Position numbers and translations under genes: made by a program
Notes under the pieces: generated by a model
What the model saw: the letters and a program-made list of their open reading frames with translations, nothing else
Told to the model about the DNA's origin: nothing
The model's database searches: none
DNA from: Capitulum mitella
Taxonomy: Eukaryota; Arthropoda; Thecostraca; Pollicipedomorpha; Pollicipedidae
Assembly (NCBI GenBank): GCA_030062745.1
Contig: CP099843.1
Coordinates: 4,713,001-4,777,000 of the forward strand
Reading direction: 5' to 3'
DNA length: 64,000 bases
Shown here: positions 60,241-64,000 of the stretch, piece after piece
Layout: each line of letters opens with the position of its first letter
Position numbering within the stretch: position 1 is the stretch's first letter

Positions 60241-63200
60241 CTGGACGCCTTCTTATATGCCGTGTTTACATCTACAACTCAATTTTGCCGCCAAGGATGC
60301 GGAGTGGCGCACTTGCGGCCAATAAACTGCCCTTGTGAACGGTGCAGCTAAATTATTACACTCGGCAATCCATAACATTTTCCGCGTGGGTATACTTTCC
60401 GTACGAAAGTGCACACCTACCGTACTACCTTCGACCACGCATAGCTAATTACATTCATGCCTTTCCCAGGACAATGTTTTCATGTTTGTGTAATAGGAGT
60501 ACGACGCACGACCCCTTGGGCTCAGGCGTCCACGCCGTGAGTCGTTTTGTGTCTCGTCAGGCGTCAGTGAATCGTCTGTGTCTAGGACAATGCCACCACA
60601 CTTTCAGTACAGCTTCCCAGTGACGAAAGTGCTAGCCTTAGCCAGTCTCCGCAACATGACGCGTTTATAAAAGTGACAAAACAAAGAAGAGCCTCCTATC
60701 GGGCTCTGCATTTTGTACACCCGTCCGGCCAGCAGTCACCTAACCTCCCTCTAAGATAATCTTGTCAACCCTGGGGTATTTTCGTAAATCATCTTGGCCG
60801 GACACGAGTGTGGCGATGAAAGTGCATGCAGTGCGGTTAGTTTTGCACTTATACTAAACGACTCACTATTTTTTGTGGTATTTCTGTTTTTCGTTAACTA
60901 CCGACGCCAGCTACACTCGAGCTCTTTTTTTGCAACAGTAAATACAAGGGCGCGTGAAGCGGGATGGGGAGTGGCCCATCCAACCTTTTTTTTAATTAAA
61001 CATTGACCCTATGAGTGCTGACTGGAAAGCATTGGCCCGAAATGCGTCTCTGCCCCCGCCCCCTTCCTTCGCTCCCAACTGTGGAGGAGCGGCCGCGCCC
61101 CTGAATAAATGTGTTCGATATTCTTGTCGATTATCAGTGTTACGGATTGGAGACTAACCTACCGCGGAATAAAACGGATTTTCCCATCACCTCACCGTTG
61201 CATTCCGAACCCATGGTCGACCCCTTGGTGTGAAAAACGCGATTATTTCATCTTAAAGTTCTGCGGATTTAACAGATCGCAGACACTTCATGAGAAAGAA
61301 ACAGCCAACGGAGGCTTCATGCCCGCCTGGGATGTGCATATAAAACACCACAATTTGCTCTCATCCCACAACACTTCCAAATGCACCACATCATTACGAT
61401 AAGCACAGACTGTCATTCCCGATGCTAGGCAGAAAGAAACTCTGGAAAACTTCGTGTATTGGCATTGGAAAACAACAGAATACCAAAAACTGTAAAGACC
61501 AGTAGCAAATGCATTTCACGTGACACCAAAGCGAATGACAACAGGCATCTCTTAGAAATGAAGGGCGGTCGCAGCCAGCGGCCAAAGATTCACAAAATGG
61601 CCCACCGGCTGCTGATGGGCGACCGTCAAAATGGTCCCCCAAAAGGCGTAAAAGTCTACGAAAATATCACGAGATCTATCTGTCCGACGAACAGCGACAC
61701 CACAACCAAACGATTCCACGCCACACGCAGGCAAAATAACCTTGACATCCGCGTCTCGTAACACCAGAAGCGCTAACGCTATTGTCCGCCTGGCACACGT
61801 CCGCGGCAAGCGCAACGACACGAAATGTCTACGAAACCACGCGTGGCGACGCATGGTCGATATGGTTAGGTCCGTCCGGACAGCAGCCGGAAAATGTCTC
61901 GCGAAGTGACAAGTTCCACGGTTCGCAGTGTTCCTCACAGCTCAAATGGAGACGCAGTGTGCCGCTGGTCGTTACGTGTCGTTACGTCACGTCCGTCTGC
62001 GACAACAAAAGGGCCGCCGGTTCCATCCGGGGAGGACAGGAGCAAAAGACGGTTGGCCGCTCTCCCCCCCCCCCCAGGCAAACGCGGACGTTAGGCTACG
62101 GGCCGCATACTCACCAAGACGTAACAGTTAAATGAAACATGCACTGATGTTTACAAGGGAAAAGGGGAGGCGCTACGCCGTTTAGAGATGGACACAACAT
62201 GGTTGGTGCCCCATTTCTAGATAGCGAGGCTGTATGTACACACTGCCGTCCGCAGGATACGGGCAGCAAGGAAAACACGGCACTTATCGCAAACGAACCG
62301 TCGTCCAGCATCACGACACACATTGTGACTTTTCATCACTGCGAATAAAATCTGACAAATTCGGTCCATCGGTGTTCTGCTCCAGAGACAGAACGGTCAA
62401 CGACCGCCGCCATCAGCACAACGAGAGCTGAAGTCCATTTCACCACAGGCCATTGGACGGCCTCACGCGTGCTCCCGAACCACGCACGTGGCGCCGTGCA
62501 ATACTGCGCGGGTCTTACTGCAACGCGAATCCAACGAGCTTACTTTCAAGGATGGGCCAACAGAGGCTCGGGCACATATTGTCACAATGGGTAGCGTAAA
62601 AAAGTCCGCGCACAGAGGGCTGGCGACCATCCATAATCATCGCATACCTTTCTCCCAATTAAGCAATGGTCACATAGAGATCATCAGAGTCGAAAATATC
62701 AGGCAGATCTAGATGCCTGAAGATGGTAAAAAATATCACTCGACAATGTACCGTCGGACAATTCTGGGAACGTTTGACGTCTGAAAACGAGAAAGCTGTT
62801 TTCCTGAATGCTTCAGTAAGTGCAGAAAGGTAGCCCGTCTGGTGGCTGGGCAACCCAGGTTGTTTAATGTCAAGTAATTCACCACCAGGCCCCTTCCGCC
62901 ACCGACCCCAACCAAATCACAGGCTATGTAAGGGCGATCTAGGGGTGGAGGACAGACAGTTTTGTTATTGAAGAGCTAATCAGCCACGTCATCTGAACGA
63001 CACGCCAAAGGGCAGGAGCAGTGAAACCTCTGTGGAGATGGGGGGGGGGGCAAACGTATTTTTTCGTTTCTTTCCATGCAACGCCATTGGGTTAATGTTA
63101 AATGTGGCCCAAACTTGGGGAGGGGGCAGTTGCCCCAACGCCACTGCCACAGGGTTTTTACAACTCTGTTTTGGGTTGGGTTTTTACAACTTTTACTGGG

Positions 63201-64000
63201 TTTTTACAACTCTGACACTTTTGAAATCATGGAATTGCAGCTGATATGACACTATCCGACTGCCATTAAGACCAATGCCGTGATGCATAAATGGCCCATA
63301 ACAGACCTAGTGGAAGTTCAACAAATGAAAGCTGGTTTCTCTGCGACATGTACGGAGGTATAAATGCTTCCGGGTGGGAAAAGAACACACTATGCTTCGA
63401 TTTCTTTCAGCATTTTGAGTTCAGTAAGTTTTGCTTGTGGTTCCTAAACGATCAAAGGTAATGGAAAATCAAACCTGCTTTCCACATCTCAACAAATGCA
63501 ATATCTTATACCTGTTCCACGTTTACCACACCCTCTATAGCTCATCATATCGCTCATGGCAGATTGACAGAAATCTCTTACAAGTCCGCTGTTTACAGCA
63601 CATTTCAGACGCTCTGCTGCATGCTGCCGACGATGTGGTTGTACTCAGGTACTTATGTCTAATGAGCGGCTTTGGTCGGACGAAATCACTTCAAACGCTG
63701 TGTTTGAAGCTGTGTACTCAAAGGCAGGCGTACCTGGCACGCCTGCCTTTGAGGTGCTACATGCGAGAACGTAAAATTATTAAGAAAAGAACCATTAGGC
63801 CACGCACCTGAAAACGTATGTGAATGTCACGTGTCTTCTACAATCGGATCACGGAGAACTCAAAACTGAGTTTGTTTAATTAAGTGCCACTTATCAGACA
63901 TGTCAGCAAGCGCCGGGTTGGAGCAACCCCAAACCAAGACCATGCTGGGTGGAGCTGGCAGAAACTGGCAACTGATTGCCTGATTCTGGCAACAGGCCAG
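60241..64000. other. Upstream of RAD51AP1: no recognised gene
   Basis: CpG content rises again here, so a RAD51AP1 promoter and 5'-UTR exon could lie in about 60260-60700. Short frames (for example 61459-61761, 61782-62135, 63431-63811) show no known motif. A G-run and TTGCCCCAACGCCACTGCC near 63040-63150 resembles a transposon end. A pair of hairpins lies at 63689-63753. Confidence 0.4.
63689..63753. repeat. Two adjacent perfect hairpins
   Basis: CTTCAAAC and GTTTGAAG with a 5-base loop (about 63689-63709), then CTCAAAGGCAGGCGT (63717-63731) and ACGCCTGCCTTTGAG (63739-63753) with a 7-base loop. The 15-bp stem is perfect. Confidence 0.8.

Overview
This is a metazoan nuclear window. Its protein genes are split by GT-AG introns, it has long intergenic and intronic stretches with many decayed DNA transposons, and it lacks any bacterial gene layout. 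A block of TTAGG/TTAGGT-like units (28016-28078) and the overall style suggest an invertebrate, most simply an arthropod, but the species cannot be fixed from sequence alone. Three host genes were assembled by hand from exon reading frames, splice sites and intron phases.

(1) Minus strand, 20654 down to 15148: the 5' end of a secreted D8C-domain protein resembling VWDE, uromodulin or GP2. A signal-peptide exon is followed by two exons holding a complete D8C domain. The second exon carries a one-base frame break in this sequence. Later exons were not found in the 15 kb to the left, which alternates CpG-dense GC-rich islands with AT-rich sequence.

(2) Plus strand, 42057-49576: eight exons whose phases join into a 310-residue bHLH transcription factor of the TCFL5/SOHLH type. 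The bHLH is at the extreme C-terminus and is split by an intron.

(3) Minus strand, 59500-50423: five coding exons that join into a 290-residue RAD51AP1 (RAD51-associated protein 1) orthologue, with the conserved N-terminal, central and C-terminal RAD51-binding motifs. Genes 2 and 3 converge tail to tail, about 0.85 kb apart.

The rest is mobile and repetitive DNA: a 2.5-kb hAT element with perfect 16-bp ends and an exact 8-bp target duplication (53629-56163) in RAD51AP1 intron 2, carrying a dead Tc1/mariner-like transposase piece; hAT-like MITEs; three copies of a TTAA-ended (piggyBac-like) element carrying AGGTCA direct repeats, two of them in introns of the bHLH gene; large foldback elements (29440-30555, 56296-57030, 27884-28245); minisatellites; perfect hairpins; and a homopolymer-corrupted block (38104-38470) that is probably an assembly artefact. 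From about 20.8 to 42 kb and from 59.5 to 64 kb no host gene was recognised.
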